Below, piece after piece: positions 1-10,687 of a DNA stretch of 64,000 nucleotides. Position numbers and translations under genes: made by a program. Source of the stretch: Lactuca virosa. Its lineage: Eukaryota > Streptophyta > Magnoliopsida > Asterales > Asteraceae. Positions within the stretch are counted from its first letter, which is position 1. Each line of letters opens with the position of its first letter. The notes beneath the pieces are model-generated. The model was not told the DNA's origin. It did not search any database and worked only from the letters and a program-made list of their open reading frames with translations. The stretch lies in assembly GCA_928212115.1 (NCBI GenBank), contig CAKMRJ010005745.1:225163779-225227778 (forward strand), read 5' to 3'.

Positions 1-1357
1 ATGAATGTTGGAGAAGGGAAGTGTTCAACTCAAGAACACTTGAAGATGCCTTGAAGATTTTTTGAGAATCGAACATCAAGGTGATGGAGTTTGTGTAACA
101 ATCGATGATTGGAGTAGAATGAAGTGTAATAATCAAAAGGTGGATGAATTATACTTACCAAGAGTAGAATAAAGCTTGATGATCAGCCTGGAGTCTCGAA
201 TAGAGAGAAAAAGTTTAAGAGAAAACTTTGTTTTTGATTTTGGTGAAATGAGAGCAAGTGAGTGAAAATGAGGAGAGAGGTTGATTTGCTCCAGCTCTTA
301 GAACGGGGAGGGTTATGATTGATGGAAAAGTACAAGGAAGTGACTAGGGATGGTGGGGAGATGTGACTGGTCATAGAGTGGGTGTGGGTGGTTGCTTGTG
401 TCATAGACTAAAAAAGTCAACACTCCACCTCTTCTACTTTACCCACTAAATCTTGGATAAGATTTATACCGAAAAACGTGATTAATTAATAAATATGGGG
501 CCTTATATGTTAAAATAAAGGTTTGGGTGAAAATCCCGCGTTAAATAATTAAAATCGGGCTTAGAACGCAAAACTAGTCGAAAACCGGGAAGAAAAGGCT
601 TTTCTGCGAGACCTCTCGGTCCTGGCCGAGGTTCGGTCCTTGATGCTGCTGGGCCCGAAGGCGAAGGTAGGCTAGGAAGTGAAATGGGGCGAAGCGAAAT
701 GCACCGAAAGGTAGCTTTGGTTCTTCATGCGAGGTTCGGGCCCGAAAGGGAGGTTCGGTTCCGGGGCTTCGGGTTCGGTCTTCTAGCTTTCGGTTCAGCA
801 GGGTTGGTCCCTAAGAGGACTTTCGACCCTAAGAGGCTTCGGCCCTATAAGGTAGGTTTCGGGTCCTTAAGGGTATTTTACCCGTTTTTACCCCGTTTTA
901 AGCGGTTTTTGACCCGGTTAAGGGTCGGGATGACCCGAAAGACTATAAAAAGTTAAGAGAGATTTTGAGAGAGATTTCACATTCTTGGAGAGATTTGGGG
1001 AAGATTTGACATTCTTGGAGAGATTTCTCATACAGAGAGAGATTTGGGAGAGATTTCTTTTGTGACCTTTTTGAGTGTTTGGCTTCGCAACGCAAGGTTC
1101 TTACACTATGTTAAGCCTTGTTCTAGTTTGTACACACTCCCGATGAGTGTGCAATGGTGTGTTATCGTTTTGGTTCAATGTTTAGCATTATTAAGGCTAC
1201 GGAAATTCGAACACACGAATTTTCCAAATGATGTTTTCTCATTAAAATAGTGCATTGAGTAGTAATACCTAACGTGAACCCTAATATACAAGGGTTAAAT
1301 TTAGTTGATCGTTTGACTTGTTGACTTTGACTTGACCATAATTTGACGGTTGTCACA
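1..1357 (-). repeat. 3' LTR of element A (partial, cut by window start)
   Basis: Direct repeat of 8281-9635 with only scattered differences by eye. On the minus strand it begins TGTGACAACC at 1357 directly after the polypurine tract. It contains a GC-rich block (about 600-930) full of TTCGG/CCGAA words and a plus-strand TATA-like ACTATAAAAA near 942. Confidence 0.85.
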
Positions 1358-1370
1358 TCATCCCCCGTTA
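1358..1370 (-). other. Polypurine tract of element A
   Basis: The minus strand reads AACGGGGGATGA directly before the LTR start TGTGACA. The same purine tract stands before the 3' LTRs of elements B, C and F, where it would prime plus-strand DNA synthesis. Confidence 0.75.
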
Positions 1371-1407
1371 AGAGGAATTTCGTCCCGAAATTAGCTTATT
1401 GAATGGG

Positions 1408-2485
1408 ACTTCAAGAATCTGGGAAGAGATGTGGATATTTTTGTTTCATCTGATCCTCCGCGTTCCCAGGTGAATTCGGGTCCCGTTTAGCGTTCCAGCG
1501 GACCTTCACAATGGGAATACGACTTTGCTTTGTTCTTTTTATCTCCCGATCCTGATTTCTATTTCTACGGTTCTTCCACGAGGTGGAGACTCTCTTTGAT
1601 TTCAATATCGTCGAGTGGTATCACGAGGGTCTCGTCGGATAGGCATTTCTTTAAGTTTGATACGCGGAAGGTAGGATGCACGTGATTTAGTTTCTGTGGT
1701 AATCGGAGTTTGTATGCACTGGGCCAATCCTGGCAGGATTTCGAATGGTCTGATGTACCTTGGGTTTAGTTACCCACGTTTACCGAAACGTATCATTCCT
1801 TTCCAAGGGGAAACTTTCAGTAGTACTCGATCACCGACCTGGAATTCCAAGGGTTTGCGTCGCTTATCCGCGTAACTCTTTTGCCGATCTCGGGATGCTT
1901 TCAGTCTTTCCCGAATTTGAACGATCTTTTTTGTGGTTTCTCTTATATCTCCGGGCCAGTGAGGGTGCTATTAGGGACTTGTCCCTATGTAGTTGCGTGT
2001 CACCCACTTCCCCAGCACAGAGGTGACCTGCACTTACGGCCATAGAGGGCTTTAAATGGTGCAACCTTGATCTAGTGTGATAACTGTTATTAGGAGAATT
2101 CGACAAGTGGTAAATGGGTATCACATGCTTTACCAAAGTCTATCACACAGTCTCTCAACAGTCTTCTTCCAATGTCTGGGATGGTTCTCTTGCTTTGCCC
2201 GTTGGTTGTGGGATGGTAGGCCGTACTCATGTCAAGCCTAGTTCCCAGAGATTTCTGTAAGGACTGCCAGAACCGCAAGGTGAATCTACTATCTCGGTCA
2301 GAGATAATGGACATTGGTACACCATGCAGTTGCACAATCTCTTTGATGTACGTCCCGGTTAACTTCTCCATCTTGTCTGTTTCCTTTGGTAGAAGGTGCT
2401 CGGATTTGGTCAATCTATCAACCTCGAAGCGCTGCAATAGGGCATGCTGTAGTGTTTCTCGTTTGACTAGATCGGTAGGGAGCAT
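1408..2485 (-). pseudogene. Element A integrase core and C-terminal (chromodomain-like) fragment
   Basis: Two broken frames. The frame at 2090-2485 encodes the integrase core: DRLTKS, then ISDRDSRF with a catalytic Asp, then TAYHPTTNGQSKRTI, where the catalytic Glu position of the family's GQSERTI reads Lys. The part at 1411-1605 encodes the C-terminal tail with SRIPIVKVRWNAKR and DQMKQKYPHLF, as in elements B, C and F. The stretch between them is recognisable only across frameshifts (FEIL and FHV-like pieces). The catalytic Glu-to-Lys change and the frameshifts make this copy non-functional. No reverse transcriptase is joined to it upstream, unlike elements C and F. Confidence 0.8.
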
Positions 2486-3607
2486 ACGGGTTTGGTGTAT
2501 ACGACTAGACTTATTCGGATGATAGGGCGTTCACTTGCACTACTGGGTAACCTTGTCCCGAAGTTTGCGGTAGGACTCGTACCTGGTCCATCTATCATTA
2601 ATTGCGCATATAGGTCGTATGTATTTAAGGTTGGCAAGGCAGTTGGATGGTGACTCTGCCCCAAGTCCACAACCAGGCAAGGAACAGGAAATAGGGCGGA
2701 ATCACACATCCACTGACCGTAGGATCTTAGTTATACATTATCCTCGCCGATACATGTAGTAGTGGTAGACTAACTGTATTCGTCCCAAGCTTCTGTGCTT
2801 GAACTTTATCTGCTGCTTGAAGGGTCTCCTGGAATACTTGCGGTAAGGTTTTCGAAAGGTATGATACTCCTCTGGTGAGTGTTTTGGGGTTTTCACAGCG
2901 AGAGATGACCTGGAGGTCCGCGCTGGATGTGTTTATGGGAGACGAAGGTTTCGATGTTCAGTGGGTTGGGTGAAGGGTCCTTTCGTAGCCGTTAAATCGG
3001 GAAGATGAGGGCTACACCATCGAAATTGAATGGTGACAACACAACATCTTTTTAGGTAAAACAAGTGTTAAGCTGTTTTGTAAGAAACGCTGATTAGGGT
3101 GATAGAGTATCTCGTGTTTCCTTTCGGTGTGCTCCATTTTGTTCGATGTTATTTTTACTGCAGATGATTCATACTAAAGCAACTAGCACTGGTAGTGAGT
3201 GGGTTATGATAGCTGGTAATGATACTTGATATCATGATTTCTGACAGGTCACTCTATGATCGAGCGGTATATGCATGTCGTATGAAATTTGATATTGGTG
3301 AAATCGTCGAGTGGGTGGCTCCACTCTAATCCCACTACTAGACATCGAACAGGAGTCAGGATGGAATTATTGGTTTCAAGTCTTTAGTATTTTGATTATA
3401 ATTAATCCCGATGTATGTACAATGTCGTCATATATGAGTGTCTTTGGTTTGATTTGAACGAGAGAGTATTTTAACTACTTTTAGAATGACGGTGATTTTA
3501 GCAAGCATACCAAATTCATTACAAACATATGGTACTTAAACGTTTTGTCGTCGGGAACATTGCAAAAGTCCTAGTAAGATTCTTTGTTACCCTTGCTGGT
3601 TCGTCTG
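2486..3607 (-). other. Element A interior without recognisable coding
   Basis: In elements C and F this position holds protease, reverse transcriptase and RNase H, but here I find none of their motifs in any frame. Near 2654-2700 is a piece resembling the LTR-internal sequence around 6937 (minus strand: CCTGTTCCTTG, then GGTTGTGGACTT). The filler may therefore partly derive from LTR or unrelated retroelement DNA. Its origin is unknown. Confidence 0.5.
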
Positions 3608-4239
3608 TCACAGCCCTCCGGCTCCCCCGTCATTCCTCTCAGTTGGACAGTCTCTCTTGAAGTGTCCCGTTTCGCCACATAGGAAGCACACTGGACTTAC
3701 CTTCGTATTGGTGGTTGAAGTGATGTGCTGAGTCGGGGCCTTGCAGAAATAGACGGTATGTCCTTTCCTGTTGCAGTTGTTACAGTGTAAAATCCGGCAA
3801 GCTCCTGTGTGATGGTAGCCACACTGGTTACACCTTGGAAGTGATCCCTCATATGGTCTGACCGGTGTTTGGGTGACAGACCTTTTGGCTAGTACCGAGG
3901 CGTGTGTCGCGACTGCTGTTGTAATTGTAGGGGTGGCCATGGGTTGTTGTCTTTTATCGAGTCTTTGGGATTGGTTGCGCTCCTTTTTGTTCCAAAACTT
4001 TCGCTTCTTGTTCGTAAGTTTGTGGCCTGAGGCATATTCGTTGGTAGACGCCCGCTGGTGTTCTTCATTGTTAATGCGGTTAGTATTTCTTACACCATCT
4101 TCGTGCCTGCTGGCATGGTTAGCATTGAGCTGCGCCATGATGGCTGCCACGGCTGCCGTGACTGCAGCTTGAAAGTAGCAGAGTCTATCTGCAGGGTTGG
4201 CGTTTTACTAGTTGGTTGGTTGCCTCTTGGTGAAGACAT
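3608..4239 (-). pseudogene. Element A gag remnant: N-terminus joined to nucleocapsid zinc knuckles, capsid core missing
   Basis: Starts at ATG 4239 (MSSPRGNQ). After a frameshift near 4150 it continues as a 180-codon frame. The first part (AAVTAAVAAIMAQLN-like) matches the N-terminus of the C and F gag. The end carries a Cys/His-rich stretch CNQCGYHHTGACRILHC, then CNNCNRKGHTVYFC and CFLCGETGHFKRDC, the last two being intact CCHC knuckles. The roughly 170-residue retrotransposon gag core that separates these parts in element C is absent, so the remnant is nucleic-acid binding only. Whether it is expressed is unknown. Confidence 0.75.
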
Positions 4240-5098
4240 AGCTCTGTGTTCACGATGAAAAACGACTTCGTGAGTGGGGATAATTATCTCAAGTGCATTC
4301 TTACGATTTATATTCACATATATAAATTTTTGCACATTGCCATACTATTCTTAGTGTTTCTGCTAACGTTCCTGAGATGGAGTTATGGTAGTGGGTAAAA
4401 GTAGGTTTCATACTGGCGTTGAGCTTTACTCATCTAGGGATCATGTTTGTCCAAACACACTTAGCTGAGGAGTTTTGATGGGATCCGGTGTATTAGTGCT
4501 CGTATGATCGCACCCTATAGGTCTACGAAGAAGCACCTTTCCTCCAAAATGTTTAAAGGTGAGACGATAATGAGTTTTTAGAATGGCTATACGTCATGAG
4601 TTTTCTAACTAAGTTTATCTTAGTTCATTTTGTAACGTATTTCGGTTGTTTTATGGTGTTCTGAAAACATTTCATAATGAGAATCTATTTATGATAAACT
4701 CATGTATTTTAGTAGTTTGTATCCAAGTGAAACCTTGAGATTTGATCCAACCTTTGAAAGAGAATTGGGAATGATCCCGGAGCTAAATTACCCTAGTCCA
4801 ACAACTTGACTAGAGTGGGTTTCAGATAGTCTCCTATGATAGTATGATGGAAGTATTTGAACAAAGAATGACACATAATTTAGCCGGCTGACAATATCAT
4901 TGATGTTTAAGATGTAACAAGCTTGGGAAAATTGACCTTGTAGATGGTCTTATATCACATCCGGAGTAGGAAAGTTTGGCCGCCTAAGGGCCTAACTAAA
5001 AGTACTTACAGTACAAGATAGTTTCATAGAGAATGCCACATAGGACATATATAGGAAAAACGATTCCTTTTTAACAGGGAAAGAAAGTAAGGCATCTA
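4240..5098 (-). other. Element A spacer between leader ORF and gag
   Basis: About 860 bp of AT-rich DNA with no coding feature I can support. The equivalent spacer in element C (33008-33376) is about 370 bp. Confidence 0.5.
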
Positions 5099-5726
5099 CT
5101 ACTGGCGGCGGTCATCCCTCTGGTGAACCCTCAGTTCAGCCAAATGCCGCTCCATATCAAGCATGTGCCTTTCGTACACCCTCTGGCGTACTCGGAGTTC
5201 TATGACTTCAGCTCGTGTTTTAGCCAGTGCTTGCAGCAGGGTTTCATGGTCTCTCTCAGATTTTTCACGAGTGCGCTCAAGGTGATTGGTGTGGATTGTA
5301 TGCATTCTTGCATTTGCATCAACCTCTGCGATACGATGGAGAGTTGTTCTGCTCCCTGAATCTTGTTTCGGGCAACTCTACGGACCAGAATTGGAAGAAT
5401 TTTGTCTGCTGAGCTTCCTTCGCTTATGTTGTAGAAGCTTCGGTCTCCATGAAACGGCATAGGTTGGTGTTGCTCTTCGCTCCAGGTTTCCAAGCACTCT
5501 ACCCAAGGAGGTGTCGGGCCTTGAAAAGCCGGACGAGGATTAGGATTCGGAATAAGAGCCATCGGGGGCAGGTTCTCCACTTCAGGTTCGGAGTCAGAAT
5601 CATCAGCAAAGCCTTCAGCTTGGTGACCCACAGGATTGGGTGATCATTCTCTGGCTCCTCTCCGAGCCATCCAGCATTGCCATGGTTAGGGTAGTACGAG
5701 TCGTCGTGGGGATGGAATCCAGCCAT
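5099..5726 (-). pseudogene. Element A extra ORF upstream of gag (leader ORF)
   Basis: Not a standard gag or pol domain. It reads from MAGFHPHDD at 5726 to a stop at 5099 over two frameshifts, about 209 codons. The N-terminal half is acidic and proline-rich with the block DDSDSEPEVENLP. The middle has FQGPTPPW and an SFYNISEGSSAD..LPILVRR block. The C-terminal quarter is rich in Glu, Arg and Leu, as in a coiled coil (RHLAELRVHQRDD). Element C carries the same ORF at 32378-33007 with the same block order and almost the same length. It lies between the primer binding site and gag on the same strand. I do not recognise a function. Conservation between two diverged elements suggests it was a working gene of this lineage. 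Confidence 0.75.
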
Positions 5727-6406
5727 GATATCTTTGCGAGAGAAGGGAATAAAGAAATAACTTAGTAGACATACTAATTAGATAATTATAAGATGATCTT
5801 TTCAGATACTTCAATACTTGTTTAGTGCATACTAGTTATATGTATTCAGACAGGATAGACCTTCGAATAAGCGACCCTAACTCTAAGTCCACAACCCAAC
5901 GAGGAACAGGAAGTAAAGCAAAGATCCACAGATTCTAAGTCTATGACGTCCTGGATACATATAATTTTAATGTATCCACTAAGCAATTATTGACCTATTG
6001 ATAAAAATCTATTTAGTTCTTAGATAAGTAATTATAGTAAACCAAATACCCCTATGGTATTTCATTGTGGTAGTGTTGGTAAGTTTTTTAGACTTGTTGC
6101 CACATCACAACCATTCTTGGGCATATGCTAATCACTCCTCAGACTAGCGTAGTTGATCAGGCTATGCCATTCCCAGGACTGACCATACATCCCCAAGCTT
6201 ACTTGTGATATTCAACAATCGTAATACTTTGTTCTTGTCATTGGACACAGATTTTAGTATGAATGCATGCATGTATACTTTAATAAGAAACTTTTTATTT
6301 CTAAAAGTATAGTTATTTGAAAATGTTAATCAGAGACCTTAGTCCCAATGCATTTATAGTTTGTATATCTTATGTGGTTCGATATACTTAGTTCACTATA
6401 AACAAT
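5727..6406 (-). other. Element A untranslated leader
   Basis: Noncoding stretch between the primer binding site and the leader ORF. The segment at about 5878-5995 resembles part of the LTR itself near 6937: both share AAGTCCACAACCCAACGAGG followed by an aligned stretch. This looks like a duplicated piece of LTR-type sequence. Confidence 0.55.
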
Positions 6407-6418
6407 GCTCTGATACCA
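6407..6418 (-). other. Primer binding site (initiator Met tRNA) of element A
   Basis: The minus strand reads TGGTATCAGAGC, the usual plant initiator-Met PBS, three bases inside the end of the 5' LTR. It fixes element orientation and the LTR border. Confidence 0.85.
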
Positions 6419-7106
6419 ATCTGTCACACCCCCAAACCAAGGATGGCGGAAACGTCCGGGGTGGAGGACTTCATGTATAGTATCACAACAACGAGTATAA
6501 TAGTGCTCAAAGTAATTACAACCAATCATAAATATAATTGAAAAAGTTACACTAAAGCATAGGTTTACATGATTCAAATCAATTACATTATGATGACAAA
6601 ATGAACTGTTTGACGATTTATCGTCCCATGCTCAAAAGCTGTTGATTTCCTGTTTCACTGAATTCCTGAGAATACACGTAGTTTTGAAAAGTGTCAACAA
6701 TTAAGTTGGTGAGTTCATAAGCTTTTGATAGTAAGAGTTTGAAAACCGATCTTTGTAATGAGTTGTATGTTACCAAGAAAAATCCAATATTTTCCTTATT
6801 AAGTGAAGTGAATGCTTCTATGTTATATGATAATGAACCCTAGAAAGACCCATATTCCTTCTATAATTGCTCAGTGTATATAAGTTATATAAGATTTTAA
6901 GTTAAATAAACCGTTGAATATAATGGGTCTGCCCTAAGTCCACAACCCAACGAGGAACAGGAGATGAGGCGGGCCCACCAATTCTAAGTCGATTGTGACT
7001 AGACTCTTATATAACTTTATCATATACACTTGGCAATTATAGCTGAAGTCTAACAATTTTAGATGAAATATAGTTTTAATATCATAAAACTATTTTCTGT
7101 GAACTT

Positions 7107-7437
7107 GGTACTTTGTATTTGTACCCCTTTTTGGTACGAAACCGGTACTTTGTATTTGTACCCCTTTTCGTATGAAAACCGGTACTTTGTAGTTGTACCC
7201 CTTTTTGATACGAAACCGGTACTTTGTATTTGTACCCCTTTTCGTATGAAAACCGATACTTTCTATTTGTACCCCTTTTTGTGTAAATCCGGTACTTTGT
7301 ATTTGTACCCCTTTTTGGTATGAAACCGGTATTTTGTATTTGTACCCCTTTTTGGTACGAAACCGGTACTTTGTATTTGTACCCCTTTTCGTATGAAAAC
7401 CGGTACTTTGTATTTGTACCCCATTTGTATGATAACC
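7107..7437. repeat. Tandem array, nine units of about 37 bp, in the element A LTR
   Basis: Units follow the pattern GGTACTTTGTATTTGTACCC, then CTTTTT and a GGTACGAAACC- or CGTATGAAAACC-like tail. The period of about 37 is not a multiple of three, so the long frames seen here on both strands are by-products of the repeat. Two unit variants partly alternate, suggesting a higher-order unit of about 74 bp. Confidence 0.9.
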
Positions 7438-8247
7438 TTTTGTAATAAGTTTGTAATGTAAATGAAACATAAACTATACCTATTATAGTTTATCATAATG
7501 TTTGTAATGTCTATGCAACCTAACTATACCTATTATAGTTCATCAAAACAAGGGTACTAGTAGTAATGTATGTAAACTATACTTAACATAGTTTATCCAA
7601 ATGTTTGTATGTAATGGATGTACTTTGATTATAACAATTTGTTATTTCTATGCTTTATCTAGCAAAATCCATTTGTTAACTGTTGTATGTCCTTATACTA
7701 AGACAAAATGTCATATAATGCAATAACATATAATCACATAAAGATATACACCTTGCTCAACATGTTACAAGGTGTAATGAAATTGATAGCATTTTTCTGT
7801 TGTTAACAATTTCTATTACTGTTCTTAGAAAATTTGTAGAAAAATCATCAAAGGTCCAAATCCGATTCCGTAAATTCTGAGAGTTTGGAAAATTAGTCTA
7901 GTTTGTTCGTAAATTTTCTCACGATTTTTAGTGACCTCCAACTTAGGTGAAAACGTCCATAATCACAGACTGGTCCGGATTGGTTCTTGAAATGATAGGC
8001 AGTTTTGTAAAAATCACCATAAATTGTAGAAAAATCTTATGGAGATGTGCAAGTACCCATTTTAAAGCTAAGAACTTGAACTACTTGAACCTTGTACAGT
8101 TTTGAAAACAAAAATGTTTAAGTTGACCAAAACTGTCCGTGAATGGAGTACAAATTTTCTGATGAAAGCTGTTAGAAGAATTTAGTTGTGTTCTTGGTGT
8201 TTTAACTTGTATTCCCCCCTTAAAACATAAGAAAACATGAAAATATA

Positions 8248-8262
8248 GGGGTATGAACTCAC
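8248..8262 (-). promoter_or_regulatory. Conserved LTR splice-donor-like box (element A)
   Basis: The minus strand reads AAG then GTGAGTTCATACCCC. The same 15 bases occur in the LTRs of B, C (twice) and F, each followed within about 60 bases by a G-run and AATACAAG. It fits a 5' splice site consensus. Use as a splice site is inferred. Confidence 0.55.
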
Positions 8263-9635
8263 CTTATGTGATTTCAGTAGATGAATGTTGGAGAAGGGAA
8301 GTTTTCAACTCAAGAACACTTGAAGATGCCTTGAAGATTTTTGAGAATCTAACATCAAAGTGATGGAGTTTGTGTAAGCAATCGATGATTGGGGTAGAAT
8401 GAAGTGTAATAATCACAAGGTAGATGAATTATACTTACCAAGAGTAGAATAAAGCTTGATGATCAGCCTTGGAGTCTCAAATAGAGAGAAAAAGTTTGAG
8501 AGAAAACTTGTGTTTGATTTTTGGTGAAATGAGAGCAAGTGAGTGAAAATGAGGAGAGAGGTTGATTTGCTCCAGCTTTTAGAACGTGGGAGGGGCTGAT
8601 GATTGATGGAAAAGTACAAGGAAGTGACTAGGGATGGTGGGGAGATGTGACTGGTCATAGAGTGGGTGTGGGTGGTTGCTTGTGTCATAGACTAAGAAAA
8701 AGTCAACACTCCACCTCTTGTACTTTACCCACTAAATCTTGGATAAGATTTATCCCGAAAAACGTGATTAATTAATAAATATGGGGCCTTATATGTTAAA
8801 ATAAAGTTTGGGTGAAAATATCGCGTTAAAATAATTAAAATCGGGCTTAGAACACAAAACTAGTCGAAAACCGAGAAGAAAAGGCTTTTCTGCGAGACCT
8901 CTCGGTCCTGGCTGAGGTTCGGTCCTTGATGCTGTTGGGCCCGAAGGCGAAGGTAGGCTAGGAAGCGAAATGGGGCGAAGGCGAAATGGACCGAAAGGTA
9001 GCTTCGGTTCTTCATGCAAGGTTCGGGCCCGAAAGGGAGGTTCGGTTCCGGGGCTTCGGGTTCGGTCTTCTAGCTTTCGGTTCAGCAGGGTTTGGTCCCT
9101 AAGAGGACTTTCAGCCCTAAGAGGCTTCGGCCCTATAAGGTAGGTTTCGGGTCCTTAAGGGTTTTTTACCCGTTTTAAGCGGTTTTTGACCCGGTTAAGG
9201 GTCGGGATGACCCGTAAGACTATAAAACGTTAAGAGGGAGTTTGAGAGAGATTTCACATTCTTCGAGAGATTTGGGGAGATTTGACATTTTTGGAGAGAT
9301 TTCTCATACAGAGAGAGATTTGGGAGAGATTTCTTTTGTGACCTTTTTGAGTGTTTGGCTTCACAACGCAAGGTTCTTACACTATGTTAAGCCTTGTTCT
9401 AGTGTCGTACACACTCCCGATGAGTGTGCAATGGTGTGTTATCGTGTTGGTTCAATGTTTAGCATTATTAAGGCTACGGAAATTCGAACACACGAATTTT
9501 CCAAATGATGTTTTCTCATTAAAATAGTGCATCGAGTAGTAATTACCTAACGTGAACCCTAATATACAAGGGTTAAATTTAGTTGATCGGTTTGACTTGT
9601 TGACTTGACTTGACTAGAATTTGACGGTTGTCACA

Positions 9636-10636
9636 TTAACCAAATCTGCACACTTCTTACCAATAAAAGAAACCGACAAGATGGAGAAACTAACCCGAAC
9701 TTACCTCCGGGATATTGTTAGACTGCATGGTGTACCAATATCTATTATTTCGGACCAAGATAGTAGATTCACCTCTCGTTTCTGGCAGTCTTTACAAAAC
9801 TCTTTGGGAACTAGGCTGGACATGAGTACAGCCTACCATCCTCAAACCGACGGACAAAGTGAGACGACGATTCAAACACTAGAAGACATGTTGCTAGCTT
9901 GCGTGATAGACTTTGGAAAAGCATGGGATATTCACTTACCCCTTGTTGAATTCTCTTATAACAATAGTTATCACACTAGCATTAACGCTGCTCCATTCGA
10001 AGCTCTCTACGTCCGCAAGTGCAGATCCCTTCTATGTGGGCTAAAGTGGGTGACACGCAGCTAGCTAGAGGTCAAACTCCTAACAGTGCTCTCACTGGTC
10101 TGGAAATCATTCGAGAAACCACCGAGAAAATCACACAAATTCGGGAGCGACTTAAAGCTTCCAGAGATAGACAGAAAAGCTACGCTGACAAACGAAGAAA
10201 ACCCTTGGAATTCCAGGTTGGTGACCGCGTCTTGTTAATGGTCTCTCCCTAGAAGGGCATGATACGCTTTGGAAAGCGTGACAAATTGAGTCCAAGGTAC
10301 ATAGGACCCTTCGAAATTCTTGCTAGAATTGGTCCTGTAGCTTACAAACTTCGACTACCCCAAGAACTAAATAACATTCATCCTACCTTCCATGTTTCAA
10401 ACTTGAAAAAGTGTTTATCTGATGAGACTCTTGTGATCCCACTCCAGGAAATCGAGTTAAACGAGAGCCTCAACTTTGTGGAAGAACCCGTAGAGATTCT
10501 AGACAGGGAAGTTAAGAAAACCAAACAAAGCCGTATCCCGATAGTGAAGGTTCGCTGGAATGCAAAACAGGGACCTGAATTCACTTGGGAGCGGGAGGAT
10601 CAAATGAAACAAAAGTATCCACATCTTTTTCCCTAG
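9636..10636 (+). pseudogene. Element B integrase core and chromodomain-like C-terminus (partial)
   Basis: Encodes the second half of a Ty3/gypsy integrase: ISDQDSRFTSRFWQSL with the second catalytic Asp, TAYHPQTDGQSETTIQ with the Glu, the GDRVLL and GPFEILARIGPVAYKL region, and a chromodomain-like tail ending EFTWEREDQMKQKYPHLFP. A frameshift near 10030 separates the first 130 residues from the rest, and a TGG to TAG stop interrupts it at 10250. The 5' truncation coincides exactly with the end of the element A LTR, so it is caused by that insertion. Confidence 0.85.
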
Positions 10637-10675
10637 TCTACCTGAAATACTAATTTCGGGACGAAATTCTCTCTA

Positions 10676-10687
10676 ACGGGGGGATAA
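10676..10687 (+). other. Polypurine tract of element B
   Basis: CGGGGGGATAA lies directly upstream of the LTR start TGTAACA, as in the other gypsy elements here. Confidence 0.75.

Larger units (their letters stand above)
1..9635 (-). mobile_element. Element A: Ty3/gypsy chromovirus-like LTR retrotransposon, internally deleted
   Basis: Minus-strand LTR retrotransposon. The sequence at 1-1357 reappears at 8281-9635, giving a partial 3' LTR and a complete 5' LTR (6422-9635). Next to the 5' LTR is a primer binding site for initiator Met tRNA, and next to the 3' LTR a polypurine tract. Between them lie, in element order, a leader ORF, a zinc-knuckle gag piece and an integrase/C-terminal piece. 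The capsid core of gag, protease, reverse transcriptase and RNase H are not recognisable, so this copy looks non-autonomous. It sits inside the integrase region of element B, whose sequence resumes at 9636. The left end of the element and its left target-site duplication lie outside the window. Confidence 0.85.
6422..9635 (-). repeat. 5' LTR of element A (complete, 3214 bp)
   Basis: On the minus strand it runs from TGTGACAACCGTC at 9635 to GGGTGTGACA at 6422. It contains a 37-bp tandem array (7107-7437), a conserved splice-donor-like box (8248-8262) and a GC-rich TTCGG/CCGAA block around 8880-9210. Next to it at 9636 is TTAAC, the candidate target-site duplication. The partner copy would lie left of the window. 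Confidence 0.85.

Noticed and set aside
5200..5631. Host gene encoding an acidic protein
   Set aside because: The same ORF lies at the matching place in element C, so it belongs to the retrotransposon.
6407..6418. tRNA gene near the TGGTATCAGAGC sites
   Set aside because: Only the 12-base complement of the tRNA 3' end is present, beside LTR ends. These are primer binding sites.
7107..7437. Repeat array as a CRISPR-like array
   Set aside because: Units are contiguous and similar along their whole length without unique spacers, in an LTR of a plant retrotransposon.
7063..7496. Open frames of 70-126 codons on both strands
   Set aside because: They arise from the 37-bp tandem repeat, whose unit lacks stops in several frames. 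The peptides are pure repeat translation.
9636..10636. Integrase pieces of B and F as parts of one element
   Set aside because: F has its own complete integrase at 50760-51971, so B is a separate copy of the same family.
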